Below are positions 8,778-19,290 of a DNA stretch of 64,000 bases, one piece after another (position 1 is the first letter of the stretch; every line of letters begins with the position of its first letter). The notes beneath the pieces were generated by a model. It was not told the origin of the DNA and did not search any database. It saw nothing but the letters and a program-made list of their open reading frames with translations. Source of the DNA: CAVTOO01 sp963736355 (GTDB lineage Bacteria > Pseudomonadota > Alphaproteobacteria > Rhizobiales > Xanthobacteraceae); assembly GCA_963736355.1 (NCBI GenBank), contig CAVTOO010000022.1, positions 186,001 to 250,000 of the forward strand. The letters are read 5' to 3'. The position numbers and the translations under genes were made by a program.

Positions 8778-10507
8778 ATGGCGCCTTCGCCTGTTCCATC
8801 CACTTCTGTTGCGTCAGTCATCGACGCGCGGCGCCTGCGCTTGTGGCAGCTTGCGCGCATCGCGATGGTTGTCGCTCCGCATCTCGGCGCGCTGGCGCTG
8901 ATGCTCGCGACCGAAAGCGATCTCGTTTCACGCACGGCGTTCGTTCTGAGCTGGGGCTTCGTCAACGCGTTCTGGCTCGCGTTGCTGCGCCGGCCGGCGC
9001 TGTCCGGCCTCGTTTCGTTTGCGCAGATCTCGCTCGCTCGTCGCGCTGTCGCTGTTCAAGTACGACGTGCTGCAGATGACAGCGAGCTTCGTCGATCTCA
9101 TGATCGTCGATGTCGATGCATTGATGTTCCTGTTCGCGCTGTTCCCCGATCTGCGGTGGCAGATGGCGATCGCGCTGCTTCTCGGTGCAGCGGTGGCGAC
9201 GGTGTTCTGGCGTTTTGATCCGTTCCGCTTGCGCCGCCGACTTGCGGCGCCGATGGGTATGCTCTGCCTCGGCGGGCTGACCGCGGTGGCGCTCGTCTTT
9301 CCGCAGGATCCCTGGGAAGGGTTCTTGCGCGAGAACCACGTTTCCAAGTTCGCGCGCTCGGGCATTACCAGCGTCTCGGAATTCCTGACGCGCGGCTTCA
9401 TGGAATCCGACGCTGCTACGGCCGAGGCGCTCAATGCGCCGCTCGTTCCGGCCGCCTGTACGTCGGTGCATCCGAGCGGACGCCGGCCGCATATCGTCCT
9501 GATCCACGATGAATTGAGCTTCGATATCCGCCAGGCGCCGGGCATCAAGGTGGCGCAGAATTACGGCGGCCATTTCAAATCGTTCGACGGCAAGGCGCGG
9601 CAGTTCATTGTCGAAGGCAATGGCGGGCCGAGCTGGCTGACGGAATACAATGTGCTCGCCGGGCTATCGTCGCGCTCGTTCGGGCGCTTCTCCTACTTTG
9701 TCACGCGCATCGCGACCGGACGCGTCGAGCGCGGCCTGCCGCTGGCGCTGAAGAATTGTGGCTATCAGACCATGTCGCTGTATCCGGCGCAGGGCGCGTT
9801 CATGGGCGCGCGCGGCTTCCAGACAACGGCCGGGATCGACAAGTTCTATGATGCCAAGGCGCTTGGCACGCGCAGCATCGAGCCGGATCGGTTTTTCTAC
9901 GACGCGGCGGCGCGCCTGATGTCGCAGCAGACGCCGCGCCAGCCGATATTCGCGTTCGTGTATCTCGCCGCCAATCACTTTCCGTGGACGAGCCGTTTTC
10001 GCCCGGATCTTGCGCCCGACTGGCGCGATCTCGGCAACGCTCCGAAGGTCGACGAGTATCTGCGCCGGCAGGCGATGAGCGTGCAGGACTACACGAACTT
10101 TGTCGCCCGCCTGAAAAAGGATTTTCCCGGCGAACCGTTCCTGATTGTGCGTTTCGGCGATCACCAGCCGGAGTTCTCGACGCAGATCCTTGAGCCGCTG
10201 CTCTCCGAGCAGGATCGTCTCGCAACGCCTGATGAATTACGACCGACGCTATTACACGACCTACTATGCCATCGACGCCATCAACTTCCGCCCTTCGATG
10301 ACGCCCGCGGTGATGGACACGATCGACGCCGCCTATCTGCCGCTGGTGGTGCAGGAGGCGGCCGGCATCTCGCTCGACCCGTCATTCGTCGAGCAGAAGA
10401 AGATCATGCTTCGCTGCAAGGGAATGTTCTACGCCTGCAATGGCGGCGGCGAGGCGCGCCGGTTCAATCGACTGCTGATCGATGCGGGGCTGATCCGCAA
10501 CCTCTGA
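8778..10507 (+). CDS. Sulfatase-like membrane transferase, copy 1 (two frame breaks)
   Basis: Four or five hydrophobic segments in the first 170 residues anchor a C-terminal alkaline-phosphatase-superfamily domain on the outer face of the inner membrane. Recognisable elements are HIVLIHDELSFD (where related enzymes have a Ser or Thr nucleophile), TEYNVLAGLSSRSFG, VYLAANHFPW and the metal ligand motif RFGDHQP. This fits the LtaS/EptA/OpgB group, which moves phosphoglycerol or phosphoethanolamine onto glycans or lipids. The substrate here is unknown. Frames break near 9040 and 10215. Corrected length is about 575 residues. A paralogue follows 25 bases later. Confidence 0.85.
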
Positions 10508-10532
10508 CGCACGAAAGGCTTGCGACACGACA

Positions 10533-12270
10533 ATGGCCTTATTGGCACGACTTTCCGGTTTGATGCGCTGGCTGCGATCGATATCCGCAACCCGCCGCGC
10601 CGGCATTGTTTTGCTTGTCGGGTTCCATGTCGTCGCGCTTGCGACGATTTATTCGACCGAGTACGGCCCGTTTGCGACGACGCTCGCGATCCTCAGCTGG
10701 GCGCTGCTGAACGGCGTGTGGATTGTTGTTTTCCGCCGACCGCTGCTCGCCGCCGCGCTGTCATTGTCGGTGCTTACGGCGCTGATTGTGCTGTCGCAGT
10801 TCAAGTTCAGCATCACGCAGCTCACACTCACCTTCCTCGACTTTCTAATTGTCGATCAGGATACGGTGTCCTTCCTGCTGTCGATCTTCCCGCAATTGCG
10901 CTGGCCGCTGGCCATCGCTGCGCTGATAGCTCTTCCCGTCGCCTGGATGTTGTGGCGGCTGGATCCGTTCGCGATGAGGCGGCGGTGGGCGCTGGCTTCG
11001 TCGCTGGTTCTGCTCGGCACGATCGTCGGCGTAGCGCGTCTGTATCCGGAGCAGCCCTGGGAGCCGTTCCAGGGCGTCAATCATGTCTCGAACCTCACCC
11101 GTTCCGGCGTGACACAGGTCTCGTATCTGCTCGCACATAGCTGGATCGAGACCGACCGCGAGGGCGGATTGTTTCCGCGCGCCAATGCCGCCGCCGATGG
11201 CGGCATGGTCGCCGCTGCGAGCCTGCGTGCCGGCGAAGAAGCCGCCGCATATCATCATGGTGCTCGACGAATCGAGCTTCGACATCACGGCGGCGCCAGG
11301 CATCAAAGTGCCGGACGGCTATGAGGATTTTTTCAAATCGTCCGACGGCGTGCAGCGCACATTCGTGGCCGAGGCGACCGGCGGGCCGACCTGGTACACG
11401 GAATTCAATGTTCTGACCGGTCTGTCGGTGCGTTCGTTCGGCGATCTCAAATACTATGTGACGCGCATTGCCGCGGGCCGTGTGCAGCGCGGGCTGCCGC
11501 AGGCGCTGAGCCGTTGCGGCTACAACACCGTGTCGCTCTATCCGACCTACGGAAATTTTCTCGGTGCGCGCAACTTCCAGAAATCCGCAGGCGTCAGACG
11601 TTTCGTCGACATGGCGGAGATGGGCATCGCCGAAGAGGCGCAGCCCGATAAATTCTTCTTCGATCAGGCGCGCGACACGTTCGCGCGTGAAAAGGCGGCG
11701 GGCAAGCCGCTTTTCATGTTTGTTTATCTCACGGCTAATCATTTCCCGTGGACGACGCCCTACAAGCCGGAGCTGACACCCGACTGGAAGGCGCCGGGCA
11801 ACAGCGCGGAGGCCGACGAATATATCCGCCGCCAGCGGATGACAGCGCGCGACTACGCTGATTTTCTCGCCCGGCTGAAGGCGGATTACCCGGATGAGAG
11901 CTTTGTCATCGTCCGCTTCGGCGATCACCAGCCGGCGATTTCGCACAAGCTGCTTGAGCCCAACGCAGATCCGGCAAAGGTGGCGACGCGCATCCGGCGC
12001 GGAGATACGCTCTATTACGCGACCTATTTCGCGGTCGACACGATCAATCACAGTGGTGTCGATTGGAGCAAGATGCCGCGGCAGATCGATGCGGCCTATC
12101 TTCCGGTCGTTATTCAGGATGCCGCCGGCCTGCCGCTGGAGCCGAGTTTCGCCGAGCAGAAGCGCATCATGCAACGCTGCGGCGGCGTGTTCTACGCCTG
12201 CAATGGCGGCTTTGAAGCCAAGCGTTTTAACCGGCTCTTAATCGAGGCAGGGTTGATCAAGGGACTGTAA
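10533..12270 (+). CDS. Sulfatase-like membrane transferase, copy 2 (one frame break)
   Basis: A full-length paralogue of the preceding gene. It has the same N-terminal membrane segments, then HIIMVLDESSFDI, TEFNVLTGLSVRSFG, VYLTANHFPW, VRFGDHQP and an almost identical C-terminus FYACNGG-x-EAKRFNRLLIEAGL. Here the nucleophile region reads DESSFD, closer to the family norm than DELSFD in copy 1. One frame break lies near 11210, and the corrected protein is about 578 residues. The two probably arose by local duplication and are likely co-transcribed. Donor and acceptor molecules cannot be inferred. Confidence 0.85.
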
Positions 12271-12291
12271 CAGTTCGCGGCAGACCCTCGC

Positions 12292-12988
12292 ATGACCATC
12301 TCCATTCACACCGTCAAAGACCTCGATCTCGTCATTCGCAACGAGCCGTGGGCGTTCGCGCACGACAACAGCGAGCGGATCGAAGCGCATTTCGACGGCT
12401 CTGAGGACGCGCACCCCGCAACTGTTCAACGGCCGCATTCTGCTGGCGCGCAACGCGCGCGTCGACGACGGCCGTTTCCATGCCGAATATTTCGAGACGA
12501 ATTTTGCGTCCTTCATGGCCTGGCGCGACTGGGGCCATCCGGGGGAAGCGATCGTCAATGCCTTCGGCATGGGCGCGCTGCGCTCCGCGGATGGCGCGTT
12601 CATTCTCGGGGAGATGGGCGCGCATACCGCGAATGCGGGGAAAGTCTATTTCCCGGCCGGTACCCCGGACCGGTCCGATGTCGCCGGCGACCGTATGGAT
12701 ATCGCCGGCAGCATCGTGCGCGAGGTCGAGGAGGAGGTTGGCATTCGCGTGTCCGATTATGTCGCAGCATTGGAATGGAGCATCGTGTTCGACGGGCCGC
12801 GCGTGGCGGTGATGCGTGTTCTGCAATCGCACCATGATGCCGATGCGATGAGCCGGGCGATCACGGCCACGCTCGCCGGTCAGCAAGAGCCGGAGCTTGC
12901 GGCAATTCATCTCGTGCGCGGCATGGATGATCTGACGCCCGCGATGCCGCCCTATATCCACGCCTATCTGCGGCGCGCGTTTGCCTGA
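12292..12988 (+). CDS. NUDIX hydrolase-like protein (one frame break)
   Basis: After correction of an extra base near 12400 this is a 231-residue protein with a central NUDIX box. Seen are VYFPAGTPDR and, after a short insertion, AGSIVREVEEEVGI, which matches the REVxEExG core. NUDIX enzymes cleave nucleoside diphosphates linked to another group. The substrate is not predictable. It starts 21 bases after the second transferase and is probably in the same transcript. Family members close to this one are usually annotated only as NUDIX proteins. Confidence 0.75.
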
Positions 12989-13055
12989 GACGTCTGGCGC
13001 GGCCGGTGCCCGCCGTGTAGGCTTCTTAATCAGCGAAAGTTGTTGGGAGGCGTTC

Positions 13056-14105
13056 ATGGCGAAGAAGTCCGGCAAGTCTGGAAATGATAAGTCTGGGAGC
13101 GATAAGGCGGGCAATGGCAAAAGTTTGCGTGCTTACGTCGATCCGTTTCGTATCGACGATCCGGTATCCTTCCGCCTCAACGCGCACAAGACCGACACGA
13201 CCGGCGATCTCGACAAGGACAAGGCGTCGAAGATCATCGAGCGCAACCGCGAGCGTCTCGCCGAGCTGCAGGAGAAGCTTTACGCGCAGGATTTGTGGTC
13301 GGTGCTCATCGTGTTTCAGGCGATGGATGCCGCCGGCAAGGATTCCGCGATCGAGCATGTGATGCACGGGGTCAATCCGCAGGGCTGTCAGATCATGCCG
13401 TTCAAGGCGCCGACGTCCCATGAACTCGACCATGATTTCTTGTGGCGGCATCAGATTGCGCTGCCCGAGCGCGGCCGCATCGGCATCTTCAACCGTTCGC
13501 ACTATGAAGAAGTGCTCGTGGTGCGCGTGCATCAGGAATTTCTGGTCAAGCAGAAAATCCCGCCGAAGCTGAAAACGCGCGACATCTGGCGCGAGCGCTT
13601 CGAGGACATCACGGCCTGGGAGCGCTATCTCGCGCGCAACGGCACGCTGGTCCTGAAATTCTTCCTCAACGTGTCGAAGGAAGAGCAGCGCCAGCGGTTT
13701 CTCGATCGCCTGGAAGAGCCCGCCAAGCGCTGGAAATTCTCCATGGGCGATATCGCCGAGCGCGCGCTATGGGACAAATACATGGCCGCCTATCAGGACA
13801 TGGTCCGCCATACCTCGACGCCGTTGGCGCCATGGCACGTGGTGCCCGCCGACCACAAATGGTTCGCGCGCGTCGTCATCGGCTCGACCATCGTCAGCGC
13901 CATGGAAAAGCTCGCCCTGGAATTTCCGAAGGTAGACAAGGGTTCGTTGCGCGAGTTTGACCGGGTGCGTGAGGCCCTGGAGCAGGAAGCGCCCAAGCGC
14001 GTCGCCAAACCGCAGAAACCCAATTCCAAGAAAGTCCCGCCGCCGAAGGGGAAGCCGCTCGCCGCCAAGCCGCTTAAGAAGCCGGGTAAAGGGAAGCAGG
14101 GCTGA
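13056..14105 (+). CDS. Polyphosphate kinase 2 family protein
   Basis: A 349-residue PPK2-type kinase. The Walker A-like motif MDAAGKDS is at about residues 89-96, followed by GVNPQGCQ, the family signature FNRSHYEEVLVVRVH, and KFFLNVSKEEQRQRF. These enzymes phosphorylate nucleotides with polyphosphate, or the reverse. An unusual Lys/Ser/Gly-rich head (residues 1-25) and a Lys/Pro-rich tail (last 40 residues) flank the domain and could bind polyphosphate. The start has a good GGGAGG ribosome site. The subclass, and so the preferred nucleotide, cannot be fixed by eye. Confidence 0.88.
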   Translation: MAKKSGKSGNDKSGSDKAGNGKSLRAYVDPFRIDDPVSFRLNAHKTDTTGDLDKDKASKIIERNRERLAELQEKLYAQDLWSVLIVFQAMDAAGKDSAIEHVMHGVNPQGCQIMPFKAPTSHELDHDFLWRHQIALPERGRIGIFNRSHYEEVLVVRVHQEFLVKQKIPPKLKTRDIWRERFEDITAWERYLARNGTLVLKFFLNVSKEEQRQRFLDRLEEPAKRWKFSMGDIAERALWDKYMAAYQDMVRHTSTPLAPWHVVPADHKWFARVVIGSTIVSAMEKLALEFPKVDKGSLREFDRVREALEQEAPKRVAKPQKPNSKKVPPPKGKPLAAKPLKKPGKGKQG

Positions 14106-14111
14106 CCTTTT

Positions 14112-14135
14112 AAGCCCGTAATCCGGGCTTTTCTC
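14112..14135 (+). terminator. Intrinsic terminator after the PPK2 gene
   Basis: AAGCCCG pairs with CGGGCTT around a short TAATC loop and is followed by TTC. It separates the PPK2 gene from the leuA leader region. Confidence 0.7.
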
Positions 14136-14226
14136 GGCCGGAAATCTCGGTTATCAGACCTGTGCCGGGCCCTTACGGCAAGAAGCCGTCAACGGTTTCC
14201 ATGTAAGGTTCGCCCGAGAGGACAAG

Positions 14227-14346
14227 ATGACGAACGCGCACAGCGAACTCCGCACGACCTTCGGAACGGCCGCCAAGGCTGCGACGATCCGTGGCGCGTC
14301 CGCGGCCTCGCTTCTTGCCGGGCTTCTGCTTCTTAGCCGCCCCTGA
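14227..14346 (+). CDS. Leu-rich leader peptide upstream of leuA (39 residues)
   Basis: An ATG preceded by a strong GAGAGGA ribosome site opens a 39-codon frame whose end reads SLLAGLLLLSRP. Six of the ten codons at 14311-14340 before the terminal Pro specify leucine. The stop TGA (14344-14346) falls inside the left arm of a stem (14340-14347 with 14376-14383). leuA starts 130 bases later. The arrangement strongly suggests leucine-responsive control of leuA by ribosome stalling. Peptides of this kind are often left unannotated. Confidence 0.7.
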   Translation: MTNAHSELRTTFGTAAKAATIRGASAASLLAGLLLLSRP

Positions 14347-14430
14347 GGGCCGGCCGGGCGCTTTGCGCCTGGGCACTCAGGGGATGACGCCGACCAGAAC
14401 CCCGAGCGCCCATCCAGCCGACAGGCGCTC
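14340..14430 (+). promoter_or_regulatory. Stem-loop region between the Leu leader and leuA
   Basis: CCCCTGAG (14340-14347) pairs perfectly with CTCAGGGG (14376-14383), enclosing a small GGCGC-TTT-GCGCC hairpin. Downstream, GAGCGCC (14404-14410) pairs with GGCGCTC (14424-14430). Neither stem is followed by a T run, so a simple intrinsic terminator is not apparent. Control could be Rho-dependent or act on leuA translation. Confidence 0.45.
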
Positions 14431-14476
14431 ATCGCAAAATCAAGGCCCGCAAGCCAAAGTCTGAAGGAATATCCCG

Positions 14477-16031
<1,555 letters not shown>

Positions 16032-16065
16032 GGAATTGCCGGATTTTCACGGCCAGGTTTTCTGG

Positions 16066-16099
16066 CGGGCGCGTCGGTCACCGGCGCGCCCGTTTTTTT
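16066..16099 (+). terminator. Intrinsic terminator after leuA
   Basis: CGGGCGCG pairs with CGCGCCCG and is followed by seven T residues (16093-16099). Confidence 0.8.
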
Positions 16100-16244
16100 G
16101 GCGCGCTTCATTACAAACCCGTAATGCTGTCCAAGATTTAACTGGTGAAACAGCTGCCGTCGCGTGAAGCTTTGCACGGGGCGATCATCGGCGCGCCGTG
16201 TCCGCGAGGTTCGCGGAGGCTGCGCTCTTCACGGGAGACTTCGC

Positions 16245-16814
16245 ATGTTGAAATATGCTCTTGCCGGTGTGGCCGCGCTCGCCATTGGCGGCTCGACGCT
16301 GGTCTATGCGCAACAGCAGACCGGTCGGGATTCGCGTCCTGGCATCAGCCAGGAGGATCGCTCTGCGATGCTTGATGCGCGCATCGCGGCCGTTCGCGCC
16401 GGCCTCAAGCTTTCGCCGGAGCAGGAGAAGAACTGGCCGGCGGTGGAAGCCGCCGTGCGCGATCTCATCAAGATCCGCACCGATCAGCGTCAGCTCCGAC
16501 GTGACGCCAGAGCCAATCGCGATCAGCGTCCCGATCCGGTCGAGCGCCTGCGTACTCAGGCCGACTCCATGGCCGCCATGGCCACCAGCATGAAGCGCGT
16601 CGTCGACGCTGCCGATCCGCTCTACAAGTCGCTCGATGACGGCCAGAAGCGCCGCCTCGCGCTGCTCACGCGCGTCGGCGCGCGTGCGGAAATGGGCAAT
16701 CGCATGGAGCGGCGGGACCGCCAGTTCCGGGGTGAACGCGGCGAGCGCGGACAGCGCTGGCACCATCGCCATGGCGACAGCGACCGGCCGACGGGCGACC
16801 GCTACCGCCTGTAA
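16245..16814 (+). CDS. Spy/LTXXQ-like periplasmic protein
   Basis: A 189-residue secreted protein. Residues 1-24 form a signal peptide ending VYAQQ. The mature part is helical and charged and includes LKLSPEQEKNW and KRRLALLTRVG, the pattern of LTXXQ-motif proteins such as Spy and CpxP. The tail is rich in Arg, Gly and His. Proteins of this family act as periplasmic chaperones or stress sensors. A GGGAGA ribosome site supports this start over an upstream in-frame ATG at 16164. It forms a single-gene unit with its own terminator. Confidence 0.75.
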   Translation: MLKYALAGVAALAIGGSTLVYAQQQTGRDSRPGISQEDRSAMLDARIAAVRAGLKLSPEQEKNWPAVEAAVRDLIKIRTDQRQLRRDARANRDQRPDPVERLRTQADSMAAMATSMKRVVDAADPLYKSLDDGQKRRLALLTRVGARAEMGNRMERRDRQFRGERGERGQRWHHRHGDSDRPTGDRYRL

Positions 16815-16837
16815 GCGTAAACTCCTTCAAAACGACC

Positions 16838-16865
16838 AAAGCCGCCGGTTTTCCGGCGGCTTTTT
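16838..16865 (+). terminator. Intrinsic terminator after the LTXXQ gene
   Basis: An 11-bp stem AAAGCCGCCGG / CCGGCGGCTTT around a TTTT loop, followed by further T residues. Confidence 0.85.
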
Positions 16866-16977
16866 CGTTGGGAAATCAAGGGCAAGCCAGGGGCAGGGGA
16901 CAACCCGCGCTTCGCTTTACACGGCCACGTCGCTTTGCTACAGCACCCCCTCTTCACGGACCCATCCGGAAGTCTCC

Positions 16978-17053
<76 letters not shown>

Positions 17054-17071
17054 TTCAATCCAAATCATTCG

Positions 17072-17377
17072 CTACCAATACCGCCAGCCGCAGACGCGGC
17101 GGCCGCGATGCCACCAGCAAACCCAGCGGCGGCGACGGCGGCGGTACCATCGCGGCTGCGACCAGCCATATCGGTACCGGCGAGGGCGGACGACAACCAC
17201 CTGGGCCTTCTGGACGAGATCGTCCGGCGTCAGGGGCCTGAGGTTCGGCAGCGGCATTGCTTCCGCTGCCTCCGGCATAAGGGTCACGCCAACGGTCGCG
17301 ACACCCGCCGCTGTGACGATTGCCCCAGTCAGAAATCCCCTGAGCACGGTGCGGCGGTCGATGTTTTTTGCTGCCAT
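17072..17377 (-). CDS. Small Tat-exported Arg/Trp-rich protein
   Basis: This 101-residue protein starts with a twin-arginine signal (DRRTVLRG, then a hydrophobic stretch and cleavage probably after AEA at about residue 40). The mature part is only about 60 residues. It consists of a Pro-rich segment, VVVVRPRRYRYGW, a run of six Arg, and the ending WVCWWHRGRRVCGWRYW, with two Cys nine residues apart. Similar small proteins are common in Bradyrhizobium-like genomes but I know of no function. The gene points toward tRNA-Lys and shares an upstream region, with a perfect palindrome, with the divergent phosphoesterase gene. Confidence 0.7.
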   Translation of the reverse strand: MAAKNIDRRTVLRGFLTGAIVTAAGVATVGVTLMPEAAEAMPLPNLRPLTPDDLVQKAQVVVVRPRRYRYGWSQPRWYRRRRRRWVCWWHRGRRVCGWRYW

Positions 17378-17460
17378 GTTTGCTCTCCAGCTCAGCCTTT
17401 GAAGAAACGCTTTGCGAGGGATCGCTGAGCGGCATTATGAGCAGGTCCCTCCGAGGGTGC

Positions 17461-17480
17461 GATTGGACCGAGGTCCAATC
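17461..17480. promoter_or_regulatory. Perfect palindrome, operator-like (site 1)
   Basis: GATTGGACC-GA-GGTCCAATC is a perfect 9-bp inverted repeat in the divergent region between the Tat miniprotein (start 17377) and the phosphoesterase (start 17551). Its core TTGGAC-N4-GTCCAA occurs again at 30872-30887 with the same spacing, which points to a dimeric regulator rather than chance. The regulator is not identified. Confidence 0.5.
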
Positions 17481-17550
17481 TCGGGACGCGTAGCCGCGGG
17501 CATCTCGTTCCCATATCATTTGCCCCGGCGATGCGTCGGCGAGGCAGAAC

Positions 17551-19284
17551 ATGAAACCCATTGTCGATCCGCGCAGGGGCGACGTCGATGACGACGCCTC
17601 AAGCACCAGAAGCCGTTCGCTGTTCGCGCTGGCCGGAACGCTGCTCGCCGAGATCAGCTTTTCGAAATTTATTTTCGCCTGGATGCTTCTGATCGGCCTG
17701 CCGGCGCTGTTGCTGGGTGCTGCGCCACTGTTGCTGACGATCTGGCTGACCAGCGTATCGTCGGCAGCCTATTCACTCCTGACAGGGCTGCTGCCCGCGG
17801 TGCTGCTTGCGTTTCTCGTTGGCCTTGGCTGGTTCGGGCGAGGGCTCTTGCGGATTGCGGAAGACAGCTTCTGGTCGCTGAACGCGCTGGCAATCCAGCC
17901 GCTCTACGCGCTTGTCAGGGAAGGCCTGCGCCATGGCGTGGAAGCTTCGCTGCCGTCGGGCCTCAGTGACAGCGGTCGCGCGTCGGCCCGGGCGATCTCC
18001 TCGGCGCTGGCAGGATTGCTGATCTGTGCCGTCGCGCTATGGATTGCCGCCCTCTCGTGGCCGTCAACACGCTGGCTTGGCGCGTTGGCCGATCTCGGTT
18101 CCCCGTGGCGGCTGCTGTGGCTGGCGCTGCACAACAGCGTTGTGCTTGTCAGTCTGTATCTCGCCGGCGCGTCGCTTGTGTGGGGATTTGCCGACGCGAC
18201 GATGGCGCAACCGCGCGATCTGAAGACCTTCCAGGCGAATGCGACGGGACGCAAATGGCGCGTCGCTCATCTGTCGGATCTGCATATGGTCGGCGAGCGC
18301 TATGGCTTCCGCATCGAATGCGGCCGTACCGGGCCGCAGGGCAATGATCGCATACGGCGCATCTTCGATCAGCTCAGGCAGATCCACGATAGCGATCCGC
18401 TTCATGCGGTGCTGATGACCGGCGACGTCACCGATGCCGGCCTGTCATCGGAGTGGTCGGAGTTTTTCGATATCCTGTCGTCATATCCGGAGCTGGCGCG
18501 CATCGCGTTTACGCTGCCGGGCAATCACGATCTTAACGTGGTCGACAGGACAAATCCCGCCCGGCTTGATTTACCGATGAGTCCGAGAAAAAGACTCCGC
18601 CAGATCAGGATGATGTCCGCGCTTGAAGCGCTTCAGGGGCAAAAAGTGCGTCTCATGGATGCGGACAGGCGTCAGCTCGGCGGGTCGCTGTCGGACCATC
18701 TTCAGGCCCGGCGTGGCGATATCGAAACCTTCGCCGATCGGGGGTCGTTCCGGCTGTCATGGCCACTGGCGGCGCTATGGGCCGACTGTTTTCCGATGAT
18801 CGTGCCGCCGACGGAGGACGATGGACTGGGAATCATCCTGCTGAATTCGAATGTCGAGGCGCATTTCTCGTTCACCAATGCGCTTGGGCTGGTCAATACC
18901 GAGCAGGCCAAGGCGATCGACATCGCGACTGCGATCTATCCGCGGTCCTACTGGATCGTGGCCCTCCATCATCACGTCATCGAGTACCCGAAGCGCGCCA
19001 AGGCGTTCTCGGAGCGCATCGGCACGGCGTTGATCAATGGAAGCTGGTTCATCCGCGGATTGAAGAGGTTGAGCGGCCGCGTGGTGGTGATGCACGGTCA
19101 TCGCCATATCGACTGGCTCGGCGAGTGTGGTGGCATTCCGATCATCTCCGCCCCGTCGGCAGTGATGGAGGCCACCAACGATCAGCAGACCTATTTTCTT
19201 GTTCACACACTGGCGGTTGCGGCCGACGGAACACTTGGTCTCATGAAGCCGGAGCGTGTCGAGATTGCCGGGGTCGCGACATAG
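17551..19284 (+). CDS. Membrane-anchored metallophosphoesterase
   Basis: A 577-residue protein. The first 220 residues contain about four hydrophobic segments. The rest is a calcineurin-like phosphoesterase domain with the metal and active-site motifs in order: HLSDLH (about 235-240), GDVTDA (about 291), GNHD (about 325), HHH (about 473) and GHRH (about 516). Such enzymes hydrolyse phosphomonoesters or diesters. The substrate is unknown. The membrane anchor suggests a lipid or envelope substrate. The frame is intact. Confidence 0.85.
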   Translation: MKPIVDPRRGDVDDDASSTRSRSLFALAGTLLAEISFSKFIFAWMLLIGLPALLLGAAPLLLTIWLTSVSSAAYSLLTGLLPAVLLAFLVGLGWFGRGLLRIAEDSFWSLNALAIQPLYALVREGLRHGVEASLPSGLSDSGRASARAISSALAGLLICAVALWIAALSWPSTRWLGALADLGSPWRLLWLALHNSVVLVSLYLAGASLVWGFADATMAQPRDLKTFQANATGRKWRVAHLSDLHMVGERYGFRIECGRTGPQGNDRIRRIFDQLRQIHDSDPLHAVLMTGDVTDAGLSSEWSEFFDILSSYPELARIAFTLPGNHDLNVVDRTNPARLDLPMSPRKRLRQIRMMSALEALQGQKVRLMDADRRQLGGSLSDHLQARRGDIETFADRGSFRLSWPLAALWADCFPMIVPPTEDDGLGIILLNSNVEAHFSFTNALGLVNTEQAKAIDIATAIYPRSYWIVALHHHVIEYPKRAKAFSERIGTALINGSWFIRGLKRLSGRVVVMHGHRHIDWLGECGGIPIISAPSAVMEATNDQQTYFLVHTLAVAADGTLGLMKPERVEIAGVAT

Positions 19285-19290
19285 TGAGCT

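Noticed and set aside
14340..14383. Stem after the Leu leader as an intrinsic terminator
   Set aside because: The stem is strong but is not followed by a T run.
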